A stretch of DNA of 24,702 nucleotides from Zygnema circumcarinatum (GCA_037447605.1 CM074812.1:1583631-1608332); one strand, 5' to 3'. Positions 1-9,940 are shown, counted from the stretch's first letter. Notes: generated by a model from the sequence alone, not told the origin. Translations and numbers: made by a program.

Positions 1-213
1 TCCCTCTCTCCCTCTCCATCCCTCCCTCTCTCTCCCCCTCCCTCTCTCCCTCTCCCTCCCTCCCTCTCCCTCCCTCTCTCTCTCCCCCCCCCTCCCCCCT
101 CTCCCTCCCTCTCCCTTCCCCCTCTCCCTCCCTCACTCCCTCCCTTTCTTCCTCTCCCTCCCTCACTCCCCCTCCCTCCCTTCTCCTCCCTCCCCCTCTC
201 TCTCCCCCCGCAG
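1..213 (+). repeat. Pyrimidine-rich 3' end of an intron
   Basis: The stretch is almost pure C/T (CCCTCT, CCCTCC units) and ends in CCCCCCGCAG, a 3' splice acceptor. The codons directly after it stay open into the downstream exon, so I read it as the end of an intron of the DUF547 gene whose earlier exons lie upstream. If transcription instead begins here, it would be a CT-rich leader. No coding sequence is supported in it. Confidence 0.7.
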
Positions 214-1966
214 GACGCCCCCCGCTCCCGCGCCCCTTCGAGCACCATCCAAAAAATGGCTTCAGGTGTGCGCGGATTGATCTCGGAGCTCTCATTGGCG
301 GGTATGGTCACAGCCGCCTTTGAAGCCGCCGTCAGGAGCTACGAGAGCGAGCAGCAGAACGGAACTGTAACTGAAACGGAGGAGAGCAACTGGAACAAGG
401 AGCCTCTCCCGGAGATCAGAACCCTAAAATCCTTGAAGAGTTTGAAAACTCGGAAGGCCTTCAAAACCCCCAAAACCCCAAAAGCTCAAGGAATGGAACG
501 GAACGGTACGGAAACTCCCCCAGAGAGCAGCCATGGAACCATGATTCGGAACGAGTCCTTCTCAAAATCAGACCCCCCTTCGCCTCCGTTGTCTGAGCCA
601 GAATCGGAGTATCAATTCTCTCCCCCCCAAATGCCTAGAAACCCTAAACTGCCTGGAAACCCTAGAAACCCTAAAACTCAAAGAAACCCTAAAACCCCAA
701 GAAACCCTTTGTCGGCGGAGTTTAAGAATGGGGAATCGAATGATGGAGAAAGTTCTCCCTTTGGTAATGGAAGCCCTCTCACAGGGAGGTCAGAAGGGGG
801 CTCAGATTTAAGTGATGGGGAAGTAGTGCAGGTAGGATATAAGGAGAGTCCTAAGCAGGCTTCCGCAGTAAGAAACTTTTCGGGAAATTTGAAGTTGCAG
901 GGGGCGAAAATTGGGGGCAAAATTGCAAGTCTTTTCCAGGGTTCAAAGATGTCAGGAGGAGAGGAGTGGGGGAGAACGCAGAGTATGGGAGAGATCGGAG
1001 TGGGGTTGAGAGGAGGAGAGAAGGGGAAGAATTTAGGGTTAAGGAGAATGTTGAGTTCTGATTTAGGAGCAGCTTTTGAAGGAGTGAAGGGGCCGAGATC
1101 AAGCAGGAGAAACAGTCTTGATTTGAGCGTTCCTACTTCTGGAATTGATCCTGATGAAGTTGAAGATAAGTGGAATACCAAAAGGTTAACAAGAAGAAAT
1201 AGCACAAATATGTTGGAGCAGCCGGAAATGTCGGCTGTTCTTGACGATATTTTGGCTGCAGTGAAAGTGAAGGAGGGGCTGAGAGATGCAGGAGAGGAGG
1301 GAGAGGGAGTGGGAGTGGGAGAGAGGGGGGGGAAGAGCAGGAGGGAGAGAGAGAGAGAGGAGAGAGGAAGAGAGGGAGAGATGGGCCATGCAAGCAATAG
1401 CAAATATGGGCTGGATAGACCAGAATTAAAGGACCTGGAAGCGAAATATTTTGAACGGGTGTTAGCAGCGGAAGATTTCTTGGAGGAAACAGAAGATGAA
1501 ACAGATGCAGAGGGCACAGAAACTGTCGCAGACAACAGTCACATGAACCGTGAAAACTGGGACACAGAACAGAAAGGTGCACATGGAAACAGTGTGAATA
1601 GCGTTGAAACGGAGACTCTGGAGAATGGAGATTCGGTGGGAGAAGTTCCCAGAAGGGCTCATAGACGGAGCAGCATTACCCTTATTAGGGATACGAGCGC
1701 AGAGAAGGGATGGCTAGAAGAGCAGCTCAAGCACGCAGAGGGAAGCTTCTGGGAGCAGCAGCAGACCATGAACGACGACAGTGAAAAGGTGCTTAGATGA
1801 TGGGGGATGGGCATGGGGATGGGTTTTTGGGTTTTTGGGTTTTTGGGTTTTTTGTGGAGAGTGGAGGTGGGTTTTGGGGTTTTGAGAGACCTACGGTTGT
1901 ATCAGATGCGTGATGTTGGCTTATTCTTTCTTGTTTGAGGCCACTAGGTTTGCGCTTTCCAGTGTC

Positions 1967-2017
<51 letters not shown>

Positions 2018-4727
2018 ACTTCCGCCCCCCGCCCCCCCTCCCCCACTCTGTCTCTCTTTCTCCCTCGCCCCTCCCGCCTCCCTCTCTCTTACTGTGTCTC
2101 TCCGCCTCTCCCCCATCTCTCTTCCCCCTCCCCCCTCCTCTCCCCTCCCTCCCCTCCTTTTTCCCCTCCCCCACCTCCTCCACCCCTCTCTCCCCTTCCT
2201 CCCCCCCCCCTCCTCTACCCACCTCTCTCCCCCCCTCCTCTCCCCACTCTTCCCCCCCCCCTCTCCCCCTCCTCCTCTCCCCATCCTCTCCCCCCATCAT
2301 CCCTTCCCCCCCCTCTCTCCCCACCTCTCCCCCCCTCTCCCCACCCTCCTCTCCCGCCATCTTTCCCCCCCCACTCTCTCCCCCCTCCTCCTCTCCCCCC
2401 CTCTCCCCTTTCCCCTCCCTTCTCTCTCCCCCTCCCTGCCTCCTTCCCTCCTTCCCTCCCTCTTGCAGGGCCCCTTCCCCCCCCCTCCCCCGCAGGCCCC
2501 CACGTACAGCCTCAGCCTCCTCTCCCCCCGCACCGTCTCCATCGCCGCCTTCTCCTCCGTTGAGTTCGCGGGCACTTTCACGGGCCGTCCAACGGAACTG
2601 GCCGCAGAGATCCTCCGTTCCATGATCTCCATCTACGAGCGCCTCGCCTCTAGGTCGGCGGCAACTGCCACGTCAGCACCCTCCCGTACAACCCTAGGGC
2701 TAAATTTGGAAACTCCGAGCGGGAATTCTCCGGGCAGCCGAAACATTTCAGGGATGAATTTTGGCCGGCCGAGGCCCGGATATCGGAGCCTCGTGGGAGC
2801 ATCTGGGCCGTTGGCGCCGATGCCGCTGGATCCGACCAATGAGGAGCTGTCCGAGACTCCCGGGGCAGTTCAAACGGGCAGCCACAAAAGTTTTGACTTC
2901 GGGGACGTCTTTCCCTCTCCCGGCAGTTCTATGGGCGAATTCGACGAATCAGTTTACGGGAGTCCGTCCAGTTTCAGCTCCGAATTTCCGGGGATTCAGG
3001 AAAAATCCGAAACTCGAAATCATAGTCAAACCCGAAGTCACGGGCAGGACTTCGACATTTTTCCGGCGCCTAACCGGAGGTCGTTCAGCCAATCAGAAGC
3101 CGTCGGGCAGCAGTCGGGGAAAGGCGGAAAAAACTTAAACTCGAATTTAGGGTTGAGTCGGTACCCGTCCCTTTCCGCCGCCGAATTTGAACGTTCCGGA
3201 AACTCGATTTTCTCCTTTGGGTTGAGGAAGTACGCCTCGGGGACCTTAAACCCTGTCGAGTCCCCCCAGGAGTCCCCCCGGGGACCCTCGAGGTCCCCCC
3301 GACCAATGAGCTTCCAGAACGGCGATCCGTACGGAGTCCTGCACGACCATCCTTGTCCGGACGCGGGGGACTACGGGGACATGGTTTCAGTTACGTTGGC
3401 GCCGACGGCGGAGCAACGGGACGGGGCGGATGTAGCCACGCTGTGTCGGTACAGGTGAGGAGGGTTTAAGGTTTAGGGTTCGGGTTTAGGGTTTAGGGTT
3501 TGGGGTTAGAGTTTCGGGTTTAGGGTTTTGACTTTTGGGTTTCGGGTTTAGGGTTTTGACTTTTGGTTTCGGGTTTAGGGTTTTGAGTTTTGGGTTTTGG
3601 GTTTAGGGTTTTGAGTTTTGGGTTTTGGGTTTTGTTGGGTTTTGAGTTTTGGGTTCTGAGTTTAGGGTTTAGGGTTACGAGGGTTTTGGGTTTTGGGTTT
3701 CGGGTTTTGGGGCGGTTGGGAGGTTGGAAATTTGTGGCATGACAGCTTTGGTTAGGTTAGGTTTGGGTAGTCGGAGTAGTGACTAATACAACAAGCATGA
3801 GCATGAGCATTTCACGCTTGGGATGTGGTTCAAGTTGTTGGGAAGCGACTGGAGTGGTTCTAGGGATGCGATTCAATAGGGAGGTTGACCCTCGCATGTG
3901 GATCTTGGATGGGTGGTGGATCGGAGAACAGAGCGCTGGTTGGCCAGCTGGAGTCGGTGGATCCCTCGCGGTTGAACCATGAGCAGAAGTTGGCGTTCTG
4001 GATCAACCTCTACAACGCTCTGCTTATGCATGTCAGTATGGGGCATGTAATGTATGGGGCATGTAATGTATGGGGCATGTAATGTATGGGGCATGTAATG
4101 TATGGGGCATGTAATGTATGGGGCATGTATGGGGCATGTATGGTCACACATGGGTCCCATGGCTCATGAGGGTGGGAGAGAGCGGAAAAGAAAGCAAGAG
4201 AGAGGTCGAGGGCACAATTTTTCCCCTCCATGGAAGTGGCGATGCTTGTATTGAGAGTCTCCCCTGTTCCATGTGTCTCCGTTCTGTTCCGTCCGCGCAG
4301 ACGTACACGGAGCACGGACGGCCCCAAAGTCAGTCACGGCGAGCCTCCCTCATGGCGAAGGTACACTTCACGTCACGTCACGGTGTTCCATGTTCCTTGC
4401 AGTCAGGCGTAGTTCCTGTCGGTTTCCATGTTGCTGCCCCCGTTCTGTTCTGCCTCGTATGCGACCTCTTATTGACAAGCGTATGTACTGTTTGTAATTC
4501 TCGAGGAAGTTTCTGGCTGTAAGTTTGACTTGACTTGACTTGACTTGGCTGACTCTGCTGAATCCCTTGTGCAGGCTATGTACAAAGTGGGCAAATTTAC
4601 AATCACTGCGACGGAAATCGAGCACGCGATTTTGAGGGCATGTTCGCAAAAATTGGCGCAGGTTGGTGCCTCCCTCTGTCTCTCGTTCCCTCCTTCCGTT
4701 CTCTCTCCCACACACCCCTCCCCCCCC

Positions 4728-4759
<32 letters not shown>

Positions 4760-6507
4760 CCTCAGTCACACACATACACACAGACACTGACGCTGAACCG
4801 TCGATTATTGATCGTGCGGTTCACAGGTGTCGGTGAGCAGCAACCCCGCCATGAGATTTCTGGGCGGGCGAAAAGGATTCGCATCCTGGATGATGGTAAA
4901 CCCTCAGAAAAAACACTTTCTGTTTCTGTTTCTGTTTCTGGTCTGAGTTTCTTATGTCAAACTACGCCATATCAAATTTGAAGTCTTCGTACCATGGCTC
5001 CTCAACCTCTCACGTTTTCCATGGAGCTTGGGCTTGACTTTACACAACTTCTAAAAAGGCTTCTATGAGATTTTTTAGGTCCCTCCAAAGGACCCTGAAC
5101 AAATCTATGGAGTTTAGAGAAGTTTTTTTTTTCTTAACATTTTTGAAGGGCTGCGATTTGGACAGATGGCGAAATTTGAGCGGTCGGATGAGCGGTCTGC
5201 CTGGGCGCTGACCAAGCCGGAGCCGCTTGTCACCTTCGCGCTCTGCCAGGGCGCCGTCTCCAGCCCCGCGGTAAGGGCACCCCTGAACCCTCAACCCTGC
5301 CGGTGGAGGATTTTAAAGTATTTAGGGTTTTAGGATTTTAGGGTTTTAGGGTTTTAGGGTTTTAGGGGTTTAGGGGTTTAAAAGTTTTGGTGTTTAGGGC
5401 TTTGGGATTGATTAATTGATCGTTGATGGATTTGGTTTTTTTAGGGTTTGCGGATTGACTGATGTGCCGGGGGAGAGGAGAAAGGCGGAGAGGGGAGGAG
5501 GGAGAGGGAGAGGGAGAGGAGAGGGAGAGGGAGAGGGAGAGGGAGAGGGAGAGGGAGGGAGAGGGAGAGGGAGAGGGAGAGGGAGAGGGAGACTGACGTT
5601 CTCGTGGCTGAACCAAATGCTAAATATGTGTATGTATGGAATGTTTTTATTTCGCAGCTACGAATTTACACGGCGGAGAATGTAATGAACGAACTTGAAA
5701 CGGCAAAGGCGATGTTCCTCCTTGCGTCGGTCGGAGTTTCAAGATCGAACAAAATCCTCTTATCGAAGGTCCTCTCCTGGTGCGTACCTGAATTCGAGGA
5801 CTTATTCTCTCTTATATTTTCTCTCGCTCTCTCTCCTTTTTCCTTCTCTCACCCCTCTCTCCTCTGTTGTCTTCACTCCGCCTCCAATCCTCTCCCCCTC
5901 CCAATCTCCCCCCTTTTATGCATCATATTGCTCGTCCTTCACTCCTCTGCCTGCCTTGCCACCTCTCCCTCTCTCTTTCTCATCTCCCCCTCGTGCGTCG
6001 TTTCGCTCTCTTAACACCTCTCCCTCACCCTCACCCTCACCCTCATCCTCTCTCTCTCACCCTCTCACCCTCTCACCCTTCTCACCCTCTCACCCTCTCA
6101 CCCTTCTCACCCTCTCACCCTCTCACCCTTCTCACCCTCTCACCCTTCTCACCCTCTCACCCTCTCACTCCCTCACTCCCTCACTCTCTCACCCCTCGCC
6201 CTCTCCTCACCTCACTCCCTCACCTCTCTCCCTCTCCCTCTCCCTCTCCCTCAGGTATGGCCGAGACTTCGTCTCCGACGACTCCAAGTTGGCCGAGTGG
6301 GTCGCCCACCAGCTGCCCGAGCCCCAAGGGAGCATTGTGGCCGCCCGCCTGCCGTACGGACGGAAGGCACACGTAACCTCAAAATTCGTGGAATCCGTTC
6401 CGTTCGACTGGTCGTTCCGTTACCTCATGGAGCCCCTCCCCGGCCGTTTGCCCCCTCCCAGACGGCACTTCGCCCGGCCCTCGCAACATCACGGCTTCAG
6501 AACTTAG
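214..6507 (+). CDS. DUF547 domain protein, plant MIP1-zipper type (5' partial)
   Basis: Exons: 214-1788, 2496-3454, 3932-4031, 4301-4360, 4575-4661, 4827-4895, 5166-5270, 5658-5779, 6255-6507. They join in phase to about 1109 residues ending in TGA. The C-terminal third is a DUF547 domain: VDPSRLNHEQKLAFWINLYN, then KVGKFTITATEIEHAILRA, KPEPLVTFALCQGAVSSPA, LRIYTAENVMNELETAK, VLSWYGRDF and a closing FRYLMEP, in the order usual for plant members. Residues from TELAAEILRSMISIYERLA (about 2595) match the helix that precedes DUF547 in those proteins. The first two exons are long and low in complexity (S, P, E and R rich). In land-plant relatives an N-terminal leucine zipper (MIP1) precedes this; it should lie mostly upstream, with GVRGLISELSLAG near 270 possibly its end. 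The biochemical function of DUF547 is not established. An ATG at 256 could be the start if 214-255 is leader. The domain call is firm, the N-terminus is not. Confidence 0.9.
638..713 (+). repeat. Telomere-like AAACCCTA repeat inside coding exon
   Basis: Several copies of AAACCCTA or AAACCCCA lie within exon 214-1788 of the DUF547 gene and are read as RNPK/TPRNPK-type peptide repeats. A looser version (AAAACCCC) lies at about 418-490 and reads as KTPKTPKA. The same motif in non-coding DNA is frequent elsewhere in the window. Confidence 0.8.
1789..2495 (+). repeat. DUF547 gene intron: GGGTTTTT, (CT)n and CT-rich tract
   Basis: The intron starts GTGCTT after AAAAG and ends CCCCCGCAG. It holds GGGTTTTT units at 1822-1853, a perfect (CT) dinucleotide run from 1971 to about 2015, then roughly 450 bases of C/T-rich low complexity. 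A second in-phase acceptor, TCTTGCAG ending at 2468, would add nine mostly proline residues. Long open frames here on both strands come only from the low complexity and are not genes. Confidence 0.8.
3455..3931 (+). repeat. DUF547 gene intron with TTTAGGG/TTTTGGG array
   Basis: The donor is ACAG/GTGAGG. From about 3465 to 3710 the intron is a degenerate array of GGGTTTAGGG, GGGTTTTGGG and GGGTTTCGGG, G-rich on the transcribed sense strand. The remaining 220 bases are unique sequence. The acceptor GAACAG at 3931 restores an AGA codon and gives CRYRALVGQLESVDP across the junction, which supports both boundaries. Confidence 0.8.
4037..4140 (+). repeat. 16-bp tandem repeat at a 5' splice site
   Basis: Five near-perfect copies of TATGGGGCATGTAATG are followed by two shortened 11-bp copies. 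The array begins five bases after the donor GTCAGT at 4032 of the intron 4032-4300. Each full unit carries GTATGG and GTAATG, which resemble weak 5' splice sites. It lacks CRISPR-type spacers. Confidence 0.9.
5305..5400 (+). repeat. TTTTAGGG octamer array in intron
   Basis: In intron 5271-5657 of the DUF547 gene, shortly after the donor GTAAGG, runs a short array of GGGTTTTA units. TTTTAGGG is the telomere repeat type described for Chlamydomonas, whereas TTTAGGG is the common plant type. It is flanked by unique sequence and is not a chromosome end. Confidence 0.75.
5478..5592 (+). repeat. GAGAGG hexamer tract in intron
   Basis: A long run of GGGAGA/GAGAGG units lies in the same intron, purine-rich on the sense strand. 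The same hexamer is found in coding sequence of the neighbouring SUVR gene (11401-11640), so the unit spreads or expands irrespective of reading frame. Confidence 0.85.
5780..6254 (+). repeat. Last DUF547 gene intron: CT-rich and CACCCT tandem repeats
   Basis: The intron opens GTGCGTACC and ends CCCTCAG. After C/T-rich unique sequence, 6020-6250 is a tandem array built from CTCACCCT and CTTCTCACC units. The splice restores TGG TAT (SWYGRDF), a conserved DUF547 segment, so both boundaries are well supported. Confidence 0.85.
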
Positions 6508-7440
6508 CCAATTCCTGCATGGTTAACCAACTCTTTCATGGTTAACCCACCCTTGCATGGTCTCCAAAATAGTATATATTTGTGACATATAGCATTGCTC
6601 GCCTCCATTTAATTACATTCCATGCTGTTGTTAGGGTCATGCTTTTTTTTTTATTTTTTTTCGGTTTTGTATTGTCATGGGTTTCAACATTGAAGCCCCG
6701 TCAGTCCGCATGCTCAAGTTGTTGTTGCTTCCAATGTTAGAGTCTTAGAGCTTTAGCCATTTTAGGGTTTAGGGTTCTGAGGGGGAGGATAGATATCTAG
6801 GTGTAAAAAAAATTGCAGGTTTGACTGAAGGAAGGCTCTCATGCTTGAGTCTGAGAGGGAGATGTCAAGAGCAGACAAAAGTTCAGGGTTTAAGGTCCAG
6901 AGTTTAGGGTTTAGGGTTTAGGGTTCAAAGTTTAGGGTTCAGGGTTTAGGGTTTAGGGTTTCGGAAAAGGGCTCTTTTAGGTCAAATAAACTTATTAGAA
7001 TCTTAAGGTTGAGAGATTTTCATGCAGTTAAAAAAAGAAAACTTGGAAAGGATATATCTAAAATCGGTCAAAATTTATGTCAATTTTTTTGGCATGAGAC
7101 GGAGACAGAACTGAGGATAGAAAGCTCTTTTGATGAATGGAATAATTTATTTTATTTCTACAGAACGTGAGCTTCTGATAAGACCTATGTAAAGGCCAAA
7201 TTTTTTTTAACTTCAAACTCTTTTTTTCTATTGGTAGGTTTGATGTTTGCTTGTCATTTTCGTTTGTGCCATTTCTTTTTTTCTTTTTTTTATCTGTCTT
7301 GTAAATTCTTTCAATGTTCTTGGTATTATTTTTCCACTTCTTAATAAGGAAACAAACTGAAATACTCTTTGGAAGGATATGGTTGAAGGAGGTTGAAACA
7401 AGAGGATGCGAGGAACTTTGACCTAATTTTTTAAATTTTT
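6508..7440 (+). other. 3' flank of DUF547 gene, AT-rich, with TTTAGGG stretch
   Basis: This holds the presumed 3' UTR and AT-rich intergenic sequence. A perfect to near-perfect TTTAGGG array lies at 6890-6962, with a shorter piece near 6760. AATAAA at 6985-6990 is the first canonical poly(A) hexamer I see, about 480 bases after the stop, so the true end of the transcript is uncertain. I see no gene. Confidence 0.5.
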
Positions 7441-7800
7441 GCTTTGTTTGTCGTTGTTGCTGTTTTCAAACATTTTTATTCTCTCTTTCTTCCCTCTCTT
7501 CTCTCTCTCTCTATCTCTCTATCTCTCTTCTCTCTCTCTTCTCTCACTCTCTCTCTTCTCTCTCTCTCGCTTCTCTCTTCTGTGTCTCTCTCTCTCTCTC
7601 GAGAAGAGAGACGAAAGTTCAACGAAACACTGACCCCTCCCCTCCCTCCCCTATCCTCCCCGGCCCTCCCCTCCCGCCCACTCGTCTCTTCTCCCTTCCC
7701 CTTCCCCAAATAATATCATCTTTTAACATTGATGGGTTTTTAAAAGCTGCTTCAATAATGCGTATTCTGTGTACTTCTTGACAATCTTAGATTCGTAATT
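7441..7800 (+). repeat. CT-rich low-complexity stretch
   Basis: A (CT)n-like tract interrupted by A and T runs from about 7480 to 7600, then C-rich sequence to 7705. Open frames here encode only S/L or E/R runs and are not supported as genes. A short unique stretch follows to 7800. Confidence 0.7.
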
Positions 7801-7803
7801 TCA

Positions 7804-7973
7804 GTTCTTCTCCTTATCTTGGATTCGCCTTGCCTCAATCCTCTCCCATTGCTGTTTCTCCCACTCCAGTCTTTGTCGTTGCATCTCCACTTGAGATTCC
7901 ACACAAGCCATTACTTTGTGTTTCATTTGTACATTCATGGGAGAAGGACATTCAATGCTCAAAATTGCGCTAA
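7804..7973 (-). pseudogene. Possible lone terminal exon with coiled coil
   Basis: On the minus strand an open frame follows TTTTAG (a possible acceptor, ending near 7963-7965) and runs to a TGA near 7802-7804. Its product contains KHKVMACVESQVEMQRQRLE followed by a charged stretch with KQQWERIEARR. The composition is balanced and helix-forming, unlike the simple-repeat peptides all around, and resembles C-terminal coiled coils of plant Myb/SANT- or trihelix-type proteins, including transposon-derived ones. I cannot find upstream exons on the minus strand; the next kilobase is AT-rich, tRNA-like or simple repeat. It may be a gene relic or chance. Confidence 0.3.
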
Positions 7974-8117
7974 AACAACAACCCAATTTAAAGTTTTAAA
8001 GGAAAAGGCAAAAAGCAATAAAAACAATTAAAAAAATAATAATAAATATTTGGCATATGAAGCGAAAACACAAAAACTATAAATAAATAATAATAGAAGG
8101 ATGAATAAACACTACAA

Positions 8118-8187
8118 GTCGAAGAGGGGATTCGAACCCCTTTATTACTGTTTTGCAACAGCTGCGTAGCCAACCCGCCACTTCGAC
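8118..8187 (-). tRNA. tRNA-Cys-like element (GCA), 6-nt anticodon loop
   Basis: The minus strand folds as a cloverleaf. A 7-bp acceptor GTCGAAG/CTTCGAC can be extended to 9 bp (8116-8189). The T arm is AGGGG-TTCGAAT-CCCCT. The D arm is short (GCG/CGC) with GG in its loop. The anticodon arm is GCTGT-TGCAAA-ACAGT, followed by a 5-nt variable loop. GCA in the loop and T at the discriminator position fit tRNA-Cys. The loop has six bases instead of seven and the top anticodon-stem pair is G-T, so it could be a decayed copy, an organellar-type insertion, or carry a one-base sequencing error. It does not look like the usual plant nuclear tRNA-Cys. No strong pol III terminator follows directly. Confidence 0.5.
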
Positions 8188-8189
8188 TT

Positions 8190-8870
8190 AATGAAGGGAG
8201 AAGAATAACATACAGTCATACACGCAACAGAAGCATAAGAGAAGGAAAGAGAGGCACAAGCAAAGGCAAGGGAGGCAAGGGCAACACAACAAAAGGCAAA
8301 GGCAAGGAGGCTGGGGCAGGGGCAAGGGAGGCAGAATACGTAATGCGAAATGCGGAATGAGGAATGCGAAATGCAGAATACGGAATGCAATAGCAAAAAA
8401 AGAAAATTGCTGCTGCAGCAACAAGAGCAGCTGCAGCGGAACGCCACGTGGCCAATCTGTTGACCTTGGTCAGTGCTACGAGTAACTAGCGGGCCCGCCA
8501 CATCCGGCGGGTCGCTTAGCCGTAACGCACGTCCGACATGCGAACAGGAGCAGCGACAGCAGCAAAAACAACAGCAACAGCAGCAGCAAAAAAAGCAGCA
8601 GCAGCAGCAGCAACAATAGCAGAAAAAGCAGCTGCAGAAAAAGCAGCAACAGCAACAGCAGCAGAAAAAGCAGCAGCAGCAGCAGCGGCAATGCGGAATG
8701 CGAAATGCGGAATGCAGAATGCAGCAGCAAAAAAAAATGAAAAAAAAAAACAAAAATGAATGCTGCAGCAGTAGCAGCAGCAGGAGCAGCATCACCAGGA
8801 GCAGCAGCAGCAGCAGCAATGTCGAATGCGGAGGGCGGAATGCCGAATGCGGGGACAGGGACAGGGGAGG
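8190..8870 (+). repeat. CAG-rich and GGAATGC simple repeats
   Basis: Interrupted CAG/CAA/AAA triplets fill 8546-8695 and 8755-8820. A second unit, GGAATGC(G/A)AAATGC, recurs at 8339-8390, 8690-8722 and 8816-8855. 8220-8335 is GGCAAGGGAGG-like. Between them, 8430-8540 is non-repetitive and GC-rich, with palindromes GCCACGTGGC (8443-8452) and GCGGGCCCGC (8489-8498). Open frames here give homopolymeric peptides only. Confidence 0.8.
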
Positions 8871-9560
8871 CACAGGGGAGGCAAGGACTCACCACTGCTC
8901 ACGTCCGCAGTCGTCACTTGCTCACCGGTCGCCGAGGGGGGTGGAAGGCGACATGGGGGTGGGGAGGGTGGGAACACACCGCAAGGGAAAAGAGACAGAG
9001 CGAGAGAATAGGTGAGAGGAAGCAAAGGAGAATAGCGAAAAATCGCCTCCTGTTCGCGACTCGCCTGCAGGTCCCCACACACGGCGCACCTTTGCCGACG
9101 TCGCCGGCTCACCGTTCACTGGGGGGAGGCCAAAGGTCGCTCTGCTCGCTCCGCTGCAAGGATAGCTCGGGCGATGGCGAGGGAGGAGCCCTAAACCCTA
9201 AACCCGTGCTGATCTGAGCTCGCAGCGAGCGAGCAGGCGGGCAGGCGGCGGGACGCTGCTCGCGCGGTGGTGTCGCCACTCGTAGGGCGGCGGGCGGCGG
9301 GGAGCGCGGCGGGGCGAAAAGGGGGGAGTCAGACCTGGCCCGGAGATGCAAAAGGTTACGAAATTGCTCTCTTGAATTCGCGGCGTCGAACCTGCCGAAC
9401 CTGCACTTTTACTGAAAACGCCCGCCGTACAATGCTTAATTCGCCCGACAGGCTTACGAAATTGATTTGGCGATGGTCAAGGTCTGACTCCCCCTATTTG
9501 ATGAAGTTGAAATCTAACGATGATGGTCATTTCATCATCATCCGTCGACTCTTTCACATC
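8871..9560 (+). other. GC-rich intergenic block upstream of SUVR gene
   Basis: CpG-rich, largely unique sequence with clustered GCTCGC and GGCGGGCGG motifs (9210-9320) and a doubled AAACCCTA box (9193-9206). No open frame resembles a known protein. Its composition and position would suit a distal promoter or CpG-island-like region of the SUVR gene, but no start site can be assigned. Confidence 0.35.
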
Positions 9561-9599
9561 ATTCTTTCATCACGCTGTGCTTCATAGTGAGAGGAGGCG

Positions 9600-9940
9600 T
9601 TTGGCGAAAAAAAACATGAGTTGAAGGAAGCAAAGGGAGGGACTGCGCCCGGCCATGACAAGAGAGCAAACCCTAATTTGCCGCATCATGCCATCATCAT
9701 GCGCCTTTTCACCTGCGCTATAGAAACCCTAACCCTAACCCTAATTTCAGACAACTCTACAAATAATTGGCTGTAGCTTTCTCTATCTCTCTCTTTTCCT
9801 CTTCCCCCCCCCCTCTTCCCCTCACTCTCTCTTTCTTCCTCTCTCTCTCTCTCTTTCTCTCCCTCTCTCTCTCTCGCTTACTTCTCAGCTTGACTAGTAA
9901 ACCTTATTCTGACCCTAACCCTACTCCTAACCCTATCAGT
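9600..9940 (+). promoter_or_regulatory. Putative SUVR promoter: telo-box, CT-rich patch
   Basis: Within 350 bases of the ATG are TTTGGCGAAA (9600-9609, weakly E2F-like), AAACCCTAA (9668-9676, the plant telo-box), an AACCCTAACCCTAACCCTAA run (9726-9745) and a C/T-rich tract (9778-9888) resembling an extended plant Y patch. A further CCCTAACCC stretch lies just before the ATG. CTAATTTCAG ending at 9750 and CTTCTCAG ending near 9889 could be acceptors of a leader intron. No clear TATA box is seen. Confidence 0.4.

Noticed and set aside
678-1535. 285-codon minus-strand open frame
   Set aside because: It is the shadow of DUF547 exon 1; the product is S/L/P-rich with no recognisable domain, while the + strand continues in phase into a DUF547 domain.
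1935-2495. Open frame running upstream of DUF547 exon 2 (SLSLSL, PPSPP peptide)
   Set aside because: It translates a (CT)n and C/T tract without ATG; the acceptor at 2495 and the phase match to 1788 mark it as intron.
4037-4140. CRISPR-like array
   Set aside because: The repeats are directly adjacent with no spacers, and the locus is a eukaryotic intron.
8145-8895. Minus-strand Cys/Leu-rich open frames of up to 242 codons
   Set aside because: These are translations of CAG and GGAATGC simple repeats in different frames; no domain or splice context.
9767-9940. N-terminal extension of the SUVR protein
   Set aside because: The frame starts at TTG and reads through a CT tract; the first ATG in frame is at 9941, close to the WIYLD domain.
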